Assembly: GCF_932526225.1 (NCBI RefSeq) | Contig: NC_064039.1 | Coordinates: 496,001-560,000 of the forward strand | Length of the DNA: 64,000 nt | Origin: Nematostella vectensis | Taxonomy: Eukaryota > Cnidaria > Anthozoa > Actiniaria > Edwardsiidae | Direction of reading: 5' to 3' | Part shown: positions 48,445-60,279 of the stretch, piece after piece | How the letters are laid out: every line of letters starts with the position of its first letter | How positions within the stretch are numbered: position 1 is the first letter of the stretch | Position numbers and translations under genes: made by a program | Notes under the pieces: generated by a model | Told to the model about the DNA's origin: nothing | The model's database searches: none | What the model saw: only the letters and a program-made list of their open reading frames with translations

Positions 48445-51400
48445 GCCACCAGCAAGTGTGCTCTCGAGAAGAGAAATAACGAGAGTTTACGAGCCACGAT
48501 TTACAAACCATCTGGATGATACATCGCTGACGATGAGATCTTGCACACGCTCAATAATTTACTGCTCCTCTGGCGGCATACATATTTAAGGCAACTATCT
48601 TGGTACATATCTTCAATTTGGGTCAAACTAACGGTGATGAGCTATCAGAATGTCAGCCCTGAGAACGTGTATCCACGAGGCAAGCCGCAAAAGTTAATCC
48701 GATCGAAAGAAGCTGGATGCCGTTGGTTGTGTGAGTCGAGTCAGCCGATGGTTATCAAATAAAACGATGAACCAGCTGTACGCATCGAGTCAACACTCGG
48801 AAAAACATCTTAGCAAATGCGCTCCTCGACTATCGAGACTTCTCGGTCGACCCGTCCAGTTCAAGTCGCGCATGTCTCAAGTGCTAGATAAGGCTGGGAT
48901 TCCTGGGATCCAGTCCAAGTCGTTTCTGCCGAGATTTCTATAAAAGCGTGTTATAATTACGGAGAGAGCGGAAGAGTATCTGAGCCGTGTCTACTCGATA
49001 ATTCCTGCCTTAAGAGAATGTTGTGTTGGGAATAGTCGTTTTGATGTTCTCCCTTCTCAAATCAAAGTCTTATGAGCCAATAGCTGGGATGTGTGGCACA
49101 CTTAGTAATGCACAACTCCTAAAGTTTATCTGCATTAGAAATTCAGCAAATCCCAGGCGACCCTGACACTAATTCTATGGTTAATTTTCAAACAAGCGAG
49201 GCGCGCATATGAAAAGTAAGGACTATAAAGTAACAGCTTAGCACTTGAGATCAATTCGTTTTTCTTCGGGGAAGAACTGTGGTTGTCAAAATGTAAAAAA
49301 TTAATTCCTCGATAATGAATGGTATGGTTTTTGTCGAATTCCACGCGCGGTCTAGTTTTCAGATGTGTTTCAATTATCAAAGAATGCTCGGGCTTGTGTT
49401 TTTTCCTAATCACTGGCTCTAAAGTAAATCTTGTTTTAACTTTGATTTGTAAACACCGAAAAGACTAGAGAAGGTTACCGGTAAAAAAGTTCGTAAGATC
49501 ACTCTACTGTTCACCCATAGCAATTTGCTTCCCCCTGATCCGAATCAAATTTGTCACGAATGATATTTCGCGGCAATTTCCCTTAAAACAAGTGAAACCT
49601 ATTACTTTTCGATAAAACCGTGTAATCAAAACACAGTGACGCAATGCACTCTGATGAATGCGGTATTTAGAAGTCACAGAATGCAATATTACGGCATTTA
49701 CAAGAGAATCAGAAGCAGCTCTCCTGATCTAATGTTCAACAAAGATCAGATTCTACGACTTGGATAGCCCTTCAAAGGTCATTCACTGTGACAAAGCGCG
49801 GGTCACGTGACTAACGCGCTTGCTTGCGGAGTATGACTCTCTGTTATGTTCCTTAATTTAAACAAGATATTGAATTCTGAGACGAGAAGTCACCGAGTTA
49901 TTTTAAGATCGCGTGTTCTGATGCCCCGAGAAAATCTCTTTGTCCTTCATTTGCGCGTTTACAAAACACAGCGTTAATCAAAGCAAAGAAGCGCGCGATA
50001 TATTTCAAAACGCATTTACATCATGTAGAAATGAGAATCGTTTTTTATAAAGTATATATAAAAAGTGTGATGAACCAGGAGCAGAATTACTATTGCTAGC
50101 GATGCGACAGACAGACACTGGAGACGCTGTAAGCCTAAATATTAAAGAAAAGAAAAAAAGAAGTGGTATTATCGCATTTCTCCATTACCAGCTTGTTTCA
50201 AAACCGCATTTCATTTCATTTTCAAAGAGGGATCCCACTGAGATTTGATCAGTGATGTTGAATAATAATGTAACCACCATGTCTGACCCATTCAATAGTT
50301 TCAACCCAGCCAGGATTAAAGTTGTTTAGGTGTAAAGTTATATATTTTGGTGAGAACGAAGCATTTGGTAATTTTTGATTTTCAAATGAATGTATTCTAC
50401 TCTCTCTTTTACGTAGAGCAGACGGTGGAAATGTTGCCGTTATCAATGAATCGCTAAAATGCGATTGGAATGTTTGAAGAGATTTGATATCTAAGATTAG
50501 AATTAGTTTAAAATCAAAGGAAAACCGATGGAAGAAGAGTAGAGATGCACACCCTATTCATTTAAATATTCATCAAAATCGCGATTCTCAATACTGAGTT
50601 ATATGCTTGCCATTGGTATCATTGGGAGAATCCAATAGAAAACAAGTTTAATTTTCGAAATCTTCATACAAATTCTCATTACAAGAATTACTTTGTTAAT
50701 GATGGATTTAGTGAGGAGATGTTTTAATATCGATCACATTTGGGGGAAAGGGTAAACACTCATATTTACACGTATTGGAGTGGCTGTTCGTACATTACGC
50801 CTTGCATCAATTCCCAGCCTAGCTCATCTTCCATGGATCAAAGCCCAAACAAATGCAGAGATATTCAAATTTCATTCAATCAAATCTCGCCAAGAAAATA
50901 CCACGCTTTAATATTTAACAAGAGACGCATATTGTCTTAACGTGGGAAATAACAACAGATTGTCTCTATAAATAAAGCGACCTTCTAGTTTAATTAGCTT
51001 TTTTTCTTTTTATAGTGATAATGAATGTATTTTAATAATAGCGGGTGCCACAAAGAACTGTGGCCTGCGACAAAAAAGCTAAAAAATAACTGACAACTTT
51101 GGAAGCATTCCTATATTGCCTCCATAAACAATTAATAGTCATGTTGAAGGTTTCATAACTAAAGCGAAAATATGTTTAAAGCCTATACTTAAGAATACTT
51201 AAAATTGAATCAGCAGGTGTTTCTCCTAACATCATAATTCATTTACATCGCACTTTAAGAAATGGCATTTTCTATAGTCTTCATCTGTACACTTTTATAC
51301 GCCACCACGACTTTCAACGTCGCGGTACTAGCATTTTAGCATTTCTGGCCATCTAATAGACTCTTAAAGCTAATTAGCTAACGGTATCGTCCAAATTCAG

Positions 51401-53980
51401 ATCGCTTAAAAAGAGATATATCTACGGGCGCTAAGGGCATAAAAGTTTTGGCGGTTACGTCATAGTCGTAATCTTTTGAAATATCTCCGGGAATTGTAAA
51501 CAGGGCATTATCAATTCTTATTAAGATGTCGTTCCTGGACGTCACCTCTCCAAGATGACACGCGCTTAAAGTGCAAGTTTATCATAAGGTTTAGACTTAC
51601 CAGCCTTGGTCATTTAGAACTAGCTCCATGTTACTAAATAGCCTTCTTATCTTAGTAGCATTTGTTGGCATAAGCTTTAATCATTGATAATTTCCATTTC
51701 AAGTAAGATTTTGGTTTTGGTTACGTTTGGTTACGTTTGGCTTAAGCATAGGAAAACAGAGGTGAAACTTGTCATCAAATAAGCTGTAGTTTATTTATAA
51801 GCATACACATAAGTCCAAAAGACACTGGTTTGGTGCATTTTAAATTTTCGTGCCCACAGAGTAATATTTTGTTTTATTGATTCTTGGTCTACCCCATGTG
51901 CGTCTTTTTTCCGGACGACGGGCATTAACTAGAATGTCAACGTGCCCCTTCTTTGTTGCCCACTAAAAAAGACGTTTAAGCCCCATCAACAAACATTGTG
52001 CACAAACCAGGCGCCAGTACTCTGAAACGTTTAAAAGAGAATTCTGAGAATCTGATAGTCAGTGCGGACCAACGTATAGCATGAGGTATGAACTTTTTAT
52101 CCCTGTATTCTTCCCTCTGCTCTATGGATTTTTCATTTTCATTACAGAGGATTTGAAGTTGGCAGTTTTCTTTAGTAGACTTTTGTAAAATATCGGGATT
52201 TGATGACAGACTCTCCCTCGTTAAGAATTTTGATTAGGATAGCTCCGTAATATAAATCCTCACTATCTAGGAAGACTCGTTGTCATGTGTCTTTTCTTGT
52301 CCCCTTAAGATAAACAATGTTAATCGTATGTTCTAAGCATACTCACTGTTGTAGATACTTTCCTTTCCTCACTCAGATACCCTTTCCACGACCAAATACT
52401 CATTTGTGTTAGGTATAAACTCGCTCTTTTGATATCACATTTCTTATCCTTTTGTGCTCTTTTAAAAAAAAGAAACTTTACAGGTAGACAGCTTCTAGAA
52501 ACCAATAAAGATAACGCTCTATAGAGGTCTTTTTAGTAAGAAATCCCAGCTGATGCAAAACACCCCCCTTGTTGTAAAGGAAGACACGTCGTTGTTTGCC
52601 CAAGTAAAATATGATATCGTCCGCCTCTTTCCTCCCCCCCCCCCCCCCCCCTTAGCTTCAACAAATACGTGGGGCAGACAATCCTTACATAGGGTCCAAC
52701 ACATTTTGAGCTAGAACCCGGTGATAAGGAAACGGAGGTCTCCCAAAACTCTTTTTCTCCGGACAGGCCCGCCCGTAGCCATGATTTTGAGGGGGGGGGG
52801 GGGGGGGGGGGGAGGGGTTCGTTTACCCATATAGCGGACCATTTTCTCTTAGATAACTCGCCCTAGCTCGCAGTGGTACTCGATTTCCTTCATTTGAGCC
52901 GACCTTCTAGTCCAGTGGGGTGGCACCCCCCCCCCCCCCTCCCATGGCTACGGGCCTGCTGGAGCGCTCCCAAAACTCTTTTTGATCCCTCCTGTTTTGA
53001 CATTCTTTGCAGAACTCAGTTGCAGAACTCTCCGTCGCCTGTCCAAGACACTAAGTCTTAGCTCAACTAACCAACTTTAGAAATCTCCTCTGAAGCAAGC
53101 ACCGATCAGAATACCCTAAGCTCGAATAAGCCTTTTCTCCTTGATAGAAACTCCTCCTTGAATAGGCACTTCCATTTCGTTCATCTTCTGAGCCACTTGG
53201 GTTGACGTGGGCAGTCATCAACACCTTGGTCTAAATACTAGACCACTTATATGTACGGTTCATTTTATATATAATCGAAACGATAAAATGGGATTTTCTG
53301 AATAGCAAATATTTTTTTCCTTAGGCTTGGGTATAACTTAAGAAAGACGTTTTTCTTTCAGTAAGTGCTCTTGACATGACACCTATAGGAAGTAGAAACT
53401 CTAGTCAGCCTGAAGCCCCCCTAACTGGACGATCTTGATCCTTAGGAATACATTCTGACACTGCAACCCCGCTAAAGTAGATAACTTTCAAAGTTGGAAA
53501 TCTCCTCTTGGCCCTTCAGACTAAACGAGTCCATCTCTCCACATATATCTCCCACCAGAGTAAGCATGTAGACCTTAGAAAAGGCATTCTCACGAGGCAG
53601 GACCTCTCAAAGGCAGTTCTTTCATCCCTGAAATAAGACGCTTTACCCTTAAGGAAGAACCCTCTTTTCCTGTATAGTCAATAAAGTAAACAACCCCTGA
53701 ATAGTAGGCATTCTCCTGCAGATGCACTTGGCACCTCTTTAAAGAGTAAGGTCCTTTATTTACCCCTGAATTAGAGACTCCGGACTCTTGTATCCCTCTT
53801 CACAGATATTCTCCTGATTAGGCCTGTATTTTGAACCAGAAGAATCAAGTTTCTTTATCTAATAAGGTATCTTGAACGCGGTCGCCTTGTGTATATGTAT
53901 AAAGTCTATAAAGTCCATAGAATAGGCCTTTCGCTCTGCAGGAAACCTTCATTTTCTTTGTGAAATAGTTGTCGTTCACA
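48445..53980. other. Long intergenic stretch
   Basis: No supported gene. It holds the upstream region of the 48444 gene, some short open stretches and homopolymer-rich repeats near 52.6-53.0 kb. A 35-codon hydrophobic ORF at 52081-52188 (MRYELFIPVFFPLLYGFF) could be a leader exon but has no clear downstream partner. A tandem GGTTACGTTT pair lies near 51720. Confidence 0.5.
52634..52985. repeat. Poly-C/poly-G inverted-repeat block
   Basis: C runs occur at 52634-52651 (18) and 52926-52939 (14), and a G run of about 22 at 52791-52812. CAGGCCCGCCCGTAGCCATG (52764-52783) has an inverted partner CATGGCTACGGGCCTG (52943-52958). CTCCCAAAACTCTTTTT occurs directly at both 52739 and 52968. It resembles a small foldback repeat, and the runs could form quadruplex or i-motif structures. 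Confidence 0.75.
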
Positions 53981-54427
53981 TTAGGTGTGCGCCTGCAGCG
54001 TCGCCTCTTCATAAGTGGGCGGAAGGTCATAAGGTGGCAGTTCCCTATCTTGGTTCAACACACTTTCATAAGACGGCGGTGTTATCGCCACATCGTAATT
54101 GTTATCAATATTTATCAGAGAACTCATAGTTATGCCAGTAAACTCATTGGTATTATCGAGCTGTCTCGGCATTCCCGAACCATTAGCTACCCCTCTTCGG
54201 GTACTTGTCGGCCTCCCGAACCCTCTTCGGCGTCTTCGTCGCGGCAATTGTTGCAGCCTCTTGATATAGAAGTAAATGACGATTATGAATATGGCAACAG
54301 CCACAAGAGTCCCCACAGTAATCTCAGATGATTCTTCGATGTCAGGAGGACTGGAGTTCTGTGTAAATGAGTCGTAATTCGGCGTTATCTCTTGTATAAT
54401 AGTCCGGTTGCTTTTGTCTCTTTCCAT
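53981..54427 (-). CDS. Single-pass membrane adaptor with PPxY motifs
   Basis: A 148-residue intronless ORF, ATG at 54427 in good context (ACCATGG). There is no signal peptide. A 35-residue N-terminal part has N-glycosylation sequons (NRT, NSS), then a membrane span at residues 36-55 (VAVAIFIIVIYFYI). Next comes a very basic juxtamembrane segment (RRRRRR, residues 63-68), and a cytosolic tail with PPSY (117-120), LPPY (130-133) and PPTY (136-139). PPxY and LPxY motifs bind WW domains of Nedd4-type ubiquitin ligases, so a role in recruiting such a ligase to membranes is likely. Small PPxY membrane adaptors are a known animal protein class; no specific ortholog is claimed. Topology (N-out, type III) follows the positive-inside rule. 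Confidence 0.78.
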   Translation of the reverse strand: MERDKSNRTIIQEITPNYDSFTQNSSPPDIEESSEITVGTLVAVAIFIIVIYFYIKRLQQLPRRRRRRGFGRPTSTRRGVANGSGMPRQLDNTNEFTGITMSSLINIDNNYDVAITPPSYESVLNQDRELPPYDLPPTYEEATLQAHT

Positions 54428-57035
54428 GGTGTTCTACGGAGTTGAACATGGCTTGTCTGTTTATGGAATCGCATCCGGCGAGTCTGCTTTAAAGTTTATT
54501 CTTTTTCCATACATTATTCCATGTGCGTCTTTGATCGAATGTCATGCCTTCAGAAGGCCATGACTTCAGGAAGTATCATCTGCCGAGCTCAGAAGCCTTA
54601 ACGAAAGCCTAGAGGTAGTAACAGAACACACGACTCTAGGCGCGCGTTTAACGCAATGCTCGTCTTCCGTGACACTTAAATACACGCTCACACAACACTT
54701 CAATCTCGTGACCCTCTGAAACAACCATAACAGAACAAAAATAACGATATAATGCACCCATTGAATCTGGCATTATCATATTCCCTTGGCCTTATAGCTA
54801 CACACAAAAATCATGCGTAAAAATCAAATCACAATATTCTCAACTCCCTGTGAAATGACATCAGTCGTTTACTTAATATTTTATTTATTCAACAATTCTT
54901 CAAAAAAAGAGGTGAAAAAAGCCATGTGTTCTTAGCTTGCTGTCCCTAGACCCGATGAATAATATCCATAGACTAGGTCGGCCCAGTCTTCCCTCACTAG
55001 GTCTAGAATTCTCTAACCACTTGAAAGCTTTTTACCGAAGACTATCAGAGAGAGTGTATTTACTTTTGTTAGAATTTTTTTCCGAAATAATAGCTATTAG
55101 CCCGGTCGTACAAGTAACAACCACTCGAATGTTGAAGCATGTGCGTGCGTGTACTGAGGAATACAGAATAGCATGTGTGTTGAGTGTTGATCTCTATTAA
55201 CCAGTATAAATGGTTTGTTCAACGCGTTATTCTCCCACCCTTGGAGAAGTTGTTGTATGTTTTGAGACAGAGTCTCGTCGTGCCGTGATATCATTTCGAT
55301 TGGCCAAACAGAGTGCGTCACTCTTTGTTTATCTCACCTCCCCTAGGGTTGTTTTTAAAATAATAAATAATCTAACAATTGACATTTTCTTTGTTGCGCT
55401 TTGAGAGGCTTACCACACAATATTGTTTGCTCAAAGAGAACGAAAAGCAATTGCTTAAAAACAAAACAGCACAGGTACGGAGTGACTCTATCGTAGTGGT
55501 TCTACCGTAGTTAAGTCTCCTGTCGTGCTATTTAAAACCCGTTCCCAAGTCTCCCCAGCCACAAACAAATATGATGGATGAGAGTCGTATCAATAACCAC
55601 CTCATGACATTTCTCTTTCACACCTACCGTAATGATTCGAATAACCACCCGGGGCGTCTATTTAATTTTTCAGGTCTTATTGGAGAGGGGAGGTTTATTA
55701 GGGTGGGGGACTTATTAAAAGGGGGGCGCTATTCGAGTTATTACGCTATTTTCTTTATGACACCTTGGCAGGCATTTATACCCTTGATGAAGCACTACGG
55801 TTTAAGACAAATGGAATCTCGCGTGCAAGCTTGTTTGAAATAGGTGCTTTCGCATAACGAACACAAATCATAGGCTTCAGCCCAGCCCTGTGTTGTATCA
55901 TTGAGAAAAAATAAGAGATTTTATGTTATAAGCTTTTTTTTGCGTTTGATTGCGGCTCAGTCAAAACCCCTTATATTCGCGAAAACGTTTTTTTATACGG
56001 TAGTTAGTTCATTAATCGCTTGTAAGCCTCTACTTCTTTACAAAACTAATTATCAACCAAGTCGTCATCCCGCCCCTTGACCTCACGGTCTGACAGCCCC
56101 CAAGTCACGGAAACCCTCCTACAAAAAAACGATTAAGGGCAATTATATAACAACTAAGAAATCTCACACTAATCGATTAATGATCTTACCCCTTGCTAAG
56201 ACAATGTTCAATACTCAAAATAAAAGCAGTGAAATTTTAAAGATTATTCGCACATTCAGATTTAACTAAGATTGTTTCAAGAACATTTCTGAAAAATTTT
56301 GTCGTTAGATGAAAAAAAAAGTATTGGTTTTCAACACAGACGTAAAATGGCCACTCGCTTGTGTTCTTTTCTTCGCGTCGCATTGCTCACGTGCCTAATC
56401 GACCAATAGCAAGTAAAGCCAACGAGGGAAAGAAAAACGATTAAAGAATGACATGCACAATTAAGAAAAGCTTTATTATTCTGAGACAATTGGATAATTG
56501 CTAAACGAATTTAACAGCAAATATTTTTATTTTCCATCGTCAAAAGGGCTATCCCCAGGTGACTGGGGTCTTTCCATTTTCTTATAAGAAAATTCATGGA
56601 AAATCCAACAGACACATAGACATCTGTCTAAATTATTCCACATGAGTACTATGCGCAATCAAATATTGATGAGCACGTACGGTTGCGTAGCCACAAGGTT
56701 GTGTGACATCGTGACAAACAGAGTAACACTGGTCAAGTTAGCCAGATGTGGGCGACGTTAGATTGTGTTTACCGCGCTCACGAAGACTTCTTTTTCTTCC
56801 CTGCTCTCCCAAATATCCGAATGAAAGTATACTTTGGCCATTTAGAGACCTGAGGAAAGGAAAAGAGAAACAGAGGTTGCCGGAGTGACAGTTCGGTTAT
56901 TTGCATTTCGTTTATATCCGATAATTCAGTAGATAGCACCTGTCGGGAGCCAGAACTAAAAAGCCGGCATGGTAGCCTGTCAGTGGCTTTAAATACAAGT
57001 GTTATGAGCTCGGTGCTTGTTAGTTTGAAGCAGCC
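54428..57035. other. Intergenic with promoter region of the 57036 gene
   Basis: No supported gene. The 90-codon open stretch at 55571-55843 overlaps G-rich repeat-like sequence (GGGGCGTCTATTTAATTT, then GGGGGGCGCTATTCGAG) and is probably repeat-derived. A TATA-like TTTAAATA at about 56988 lies 48 bp before the ATG at 57036. Confidence 0.5.
56988..56995 (+). promoter_or_regulatory. TATA-like element before the 57036 gene
   Basis: TTTAAATA lies 48 bp upstream of the start codon. If used, transcription would start near 57018 and leave a very short leader. Supported by position only. Confidence 0.35.
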
Positions 57036-57761
57036 ATGGCGAGAGGAGTTGTGTACATCTTGGTTATTACCTCAACTCTGTGTTGCTGTGGGTCTGCACT
57101 AAAGAGGAATTGCCTCGTCTATAGCGACTGTGGCTTAGCGAAGAAATGCTGCGAAAACGTATGCCTAGCGCGGCTAAGCTGCGACGGCTCGTGCTCGGCT
57201 CATATGGATTGTGATCAGGATTACGGTGAGGAATGTATTAAAAGTCGCTGTAGATGCGTCCGTGAGCCGTGTATCACCGAGCGCGGGGACAAACAAGAAT
57301 GCGACAGAGACGCGGATTGCGCTGCAAACAAGACCTGCATAAACAGTTTCTGCCAGACAAGAAAGACATTTCCAGTTCGTGATCCAAACTTCAGTCCTGC
57401 AGTCCTAGGCGTCGTTGCTACAGTCGGACTGGTGATGTTTGCTGGCGCGTTTTACTGCTGTCTTAGAAAACAGCACACATCGCGTCCGTCTTTAGCGGCT
57501 AAGGAAGCGCATGTTCGCGCAATAGAACGCTCTAAATCTACGCTGAATGATTACGACGAAACCTCGGAAAGGAGAAATGCTGATAGAAATTCTGAAAAGT
57601 CGCTGTTTGGGCAAACAAACGGCTCCAATGAACCGTTACGATGTGAGCACGCAAGAAGGCAGGAAGCTATACACAAAAGGCCCAGCTCTGGTTTGGTAGG
57701 TAGCCTAGACTTGTCGGCGATCATGGAAGAGGAGGAAATTAGTGAAGTTACCGTGACATAA
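57036..57761 (+). CDS. Intronless type I membrane protein with WAP-like Cys pattern
   Basis: A 241-residue ORF, ATG in a strong context (GCAGCCATGG). Signal peptide about residues 1-22. The ectodomain (25-110) has about 20 Cys. It begins CLVYSDCGLAKKCCENVC, the C-x4-DC-x5-CC-x3-C spacing of part of a WAP (four-disulfide) domain. CDQDYGEECIKSRCRC and CDRDADCAANKTC follow, two EB/EGF-like repeats, with an NKT glycosylation site. The membrane span is about 121-143 (VLGVVATVGLVMFAGAFY), followed by CCLRK, a possible palmitoylation site. A cytosolic tail of about 97 residues ends acidic (IMEEEEISEVTVT); the last residues TVT resemble a weak PDZ ligand. No family is recognised beyond these patterns. 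Architecture is similar to the minus-strand gene at 47242-48444. Confidence 0.82.
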   Translation: MARGVVYILVITSTLCCCGSALKRNCLVYSDCGLAKKCCENVCLARLSCDGSCSAHMDCDQDYGEECIKSRCRCVREPCITERGDKQECDRDADCAANKTCINSFCQTRKTFPVRDPNFSPAVLGVVATVGLVMFAGAFYCCLRKQHTSRPSLAAKEAHVRAIERSKSTLNDYDETSERRNADRNSEKSLFGQTNGSNEPLRCEHARRQEAIHKRPSSGLVGSLDLSAIMEEEEISEVTVT

Positions 57762-60279
57762 TCAGCCAAACCGAGATTATTTTGACGCACGGCTAGAACC
57801 AGCTAAAGTACTCTAGCAAATTTTAACACAAAGAAAATATCTGCTCGGCGGGCAAGCACGAGTAATCAGCGATGCTATCTCTTATAGAGTCGTCTGCACA
57901 AAGTGGAATAGCTTACGCAGCACGCAGTCGAACGCGTCGAAGACCGTGCGCAATTCAAAAGGCAAGCTTCACAAGCACTACATATCAAAACAGAGACCCA
58001 GCTGCTACACGTACCACTAAACTGCGATTAGAAATTCAGATTTTCGCTCCAGACGTTATCGCGCTAGATTACCTCCGCAAAAATTCTAAAACAGAAGTGA
58101 GGTTAGACAGAAGTAGAAAGAATGTTTATTTTTGGGAAATTTCACTCATTCTTTGGCGATAAACCAGTATACTTATCGCCGGATATAGGTCTCTTGAGCG
58201 CGAGTCTTTGACAGATGCGTAATCGTCATTCGGTATTGAGCCAGGATGGACTGTAAATTGCTAAGCAGAATCGCACGTGTGAAAATCCACAAAATGAACT
58301 AGCTAGTGTAGATATGATATTAAACTTATACAAATAACCTGTGGCTGTTAGCTACCTAGCTAGCAAACAAACAGAAAAAAGGCCAAGATAAGCGAATTCT
58401 AATATGATTAACATTTTGTAAATGCTGTTGTTTGTGTGTCTCACAGTGCAAGGTTATCAAGCTAAATGAATATCCATAGTACGAAAAAAGATAAACATTT
58501 GACATTCAATTGAATAGAAAAGCTATTTTTGTTGAGGCGAACCATGCGAAGTTTGTCAAGAATATTTATGATTTAGTGTCCCAATTTAATATTGTAAAAG
58601 TCTTCGTGTAATTATCTTAAAAAGAATACCTTTATTTTTTATTAAAATGCCAAATTTTCACACTCTATTGCTAGACATCTCAACGTCAGATGCTCATAAT
58701 TATCAAAAAATAACAAAAATAACACGATTTGTCATTTCGTGGTGTCCTTCCTACGGAGACGACCTCTTGTTGAATTTGACGTGTAAAAATGCTCGCTCTA
58801 CGTGGTTGATGGCAAAGGAAATTTATGAATCGTTTTTATAACGGGAATGACATTCAACCTTGCTGTCCGAATATAAAATTTGCCTTTTTTATCTATTTTG
58901 TTAAGGACCTTTTTTTTTTAGAAAATTTGAGTATTGTCAAAAATAGCAAGTGCCATAGCTAAAAGCGCGTTGCTATGTTATAGAAGGGTATACGGGAATA
59001 CGCAGGAATGCCCGCTTTTCGGGATGCAATGTTTTTTGCAATTATACTGGAATTGAAGGAGAAAATTAGGGATTAGAGAAAATTAGGGATGATTTCTTTC
59101 GGGAAACATGGTTTGAGCCTTTGTGTGTTAGTAGCGGGGGGAGGATTCGGGAGAAGTCCTCAAAAAATCTGGACACGTAATTCCGAGATATTTGATTAAC
59201 GATTGAGATCGACATATTCATATTCCACAAAAACTGTTTCCGGATAACTAGATTTTGAGGGTCTACTCTAGACCCCCACACAACCTTCATAGAACAGGTA
59301 AATGAACCAAATTGAAATGCTAAAATTTTTGTTGGCCCCCTTGATACGGGTTTCCTGTTTTCCTTTGTCCGCGCTAGGCTGGGTTGGAGATTTAACGATC
59401 AACAGGTGTTACTGAATGCTAATGGTTTCTGTCATAGTTGAATGGGTTCCAATAAAGCGCCTTTCAAGGGAGGACAGGTCTCCAAGTTGACCACTTGTCG
59501 CGCGAGCCAAAAGTCGCGCAAAATATCGACGTATCATCACCCGTCTTTGGCTTAGAGATTCCTCTGAAGAATAAAAAACTAAACTCTTATCATCACACAA
59601 CGGTAAGATCTCATTATGTGTCGCGTAGCATGATGCTTTTGCGCTTGAGAGTTATAAAGAGAGTAAGAGACGAAAAAAATTGCATTTTTCTCTTTTCTTA
59701 GTGAATGACTGCTAATAACAGTTCTCAAAAACAGTTCTCACCAACAAAAATCCTCGACAGTTCCATACGGGAGACGACAAGTCTCCCGTGTTTATTTCAA
59801 AGGACCTGCTGGTCGAGTAGTAAAAGTTGAAAGCTGCTGGTGGAGACAGACCATAATAACCAGAACGATCTTTTTATACCCCTCCTCGTTACTTGACAAG
59901 CCAAATGGTACCTCGAACATGCTCGGTTTACATGCTGAAAAAAAAATCAATTCTCGCATAGGATCGCCCAGGATTTTTTACTTGCAGACATAAAAGTGAC
60001 GTTAGGTGATAATGTCAGCATGGCTATTCAAGCTGTTTCTAGCTCTTTTAGGTTCATTCGTATGCGCGCGTTTTTCCTTCAAAGAAATAGGGAACTTGCA
60101 GACATCACTTGACTTTTGAGTGACAAACTCGCGCGCTCTGGCTTTTGGCGGCAAAACAACAACAAAAAGCAACTAATTTAGTTAAAATAACCCACATGCA
60201 AAAGCGTTTGACTGACTGACTGAAATGCCGCCCTTTCATCAATTTAACTTTCACTGTCAATAGGCGCTGGCAGGCAAAC
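57762..60279. other. Intergenic, no supported gene
   Basis: It holds the 3' region of the 57036 gene and AT-rich DNA. The open stretch at 57872-58162 (96 codons, Arg-rich) lies just past that gene and has no domain features; probably 3' untranslated sequence or chance. Nothing else is supported. Confidence 0.55.

Noticed and set aside
52081..52188. 35-codon ORF with hydrophobic start (MRYELFIPVFFPLLYGFF)
   Set aside because: Signal-peptide-like, but no convincing splice donor or downstream exon was found; left as a note in the intergenic entry.
55571..55843. 90-codon ORF starting MMDESRINNHL
   Set aside because: It overlaps G-rich repeat-like sequence and has no domain features; probably chance.
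57872..58162. 96-codon Arg-rich ORF after the 57036 gene
   Set aside because: Lies in the probable 3' region of that gene; no domain, no splice or promoter evidence.
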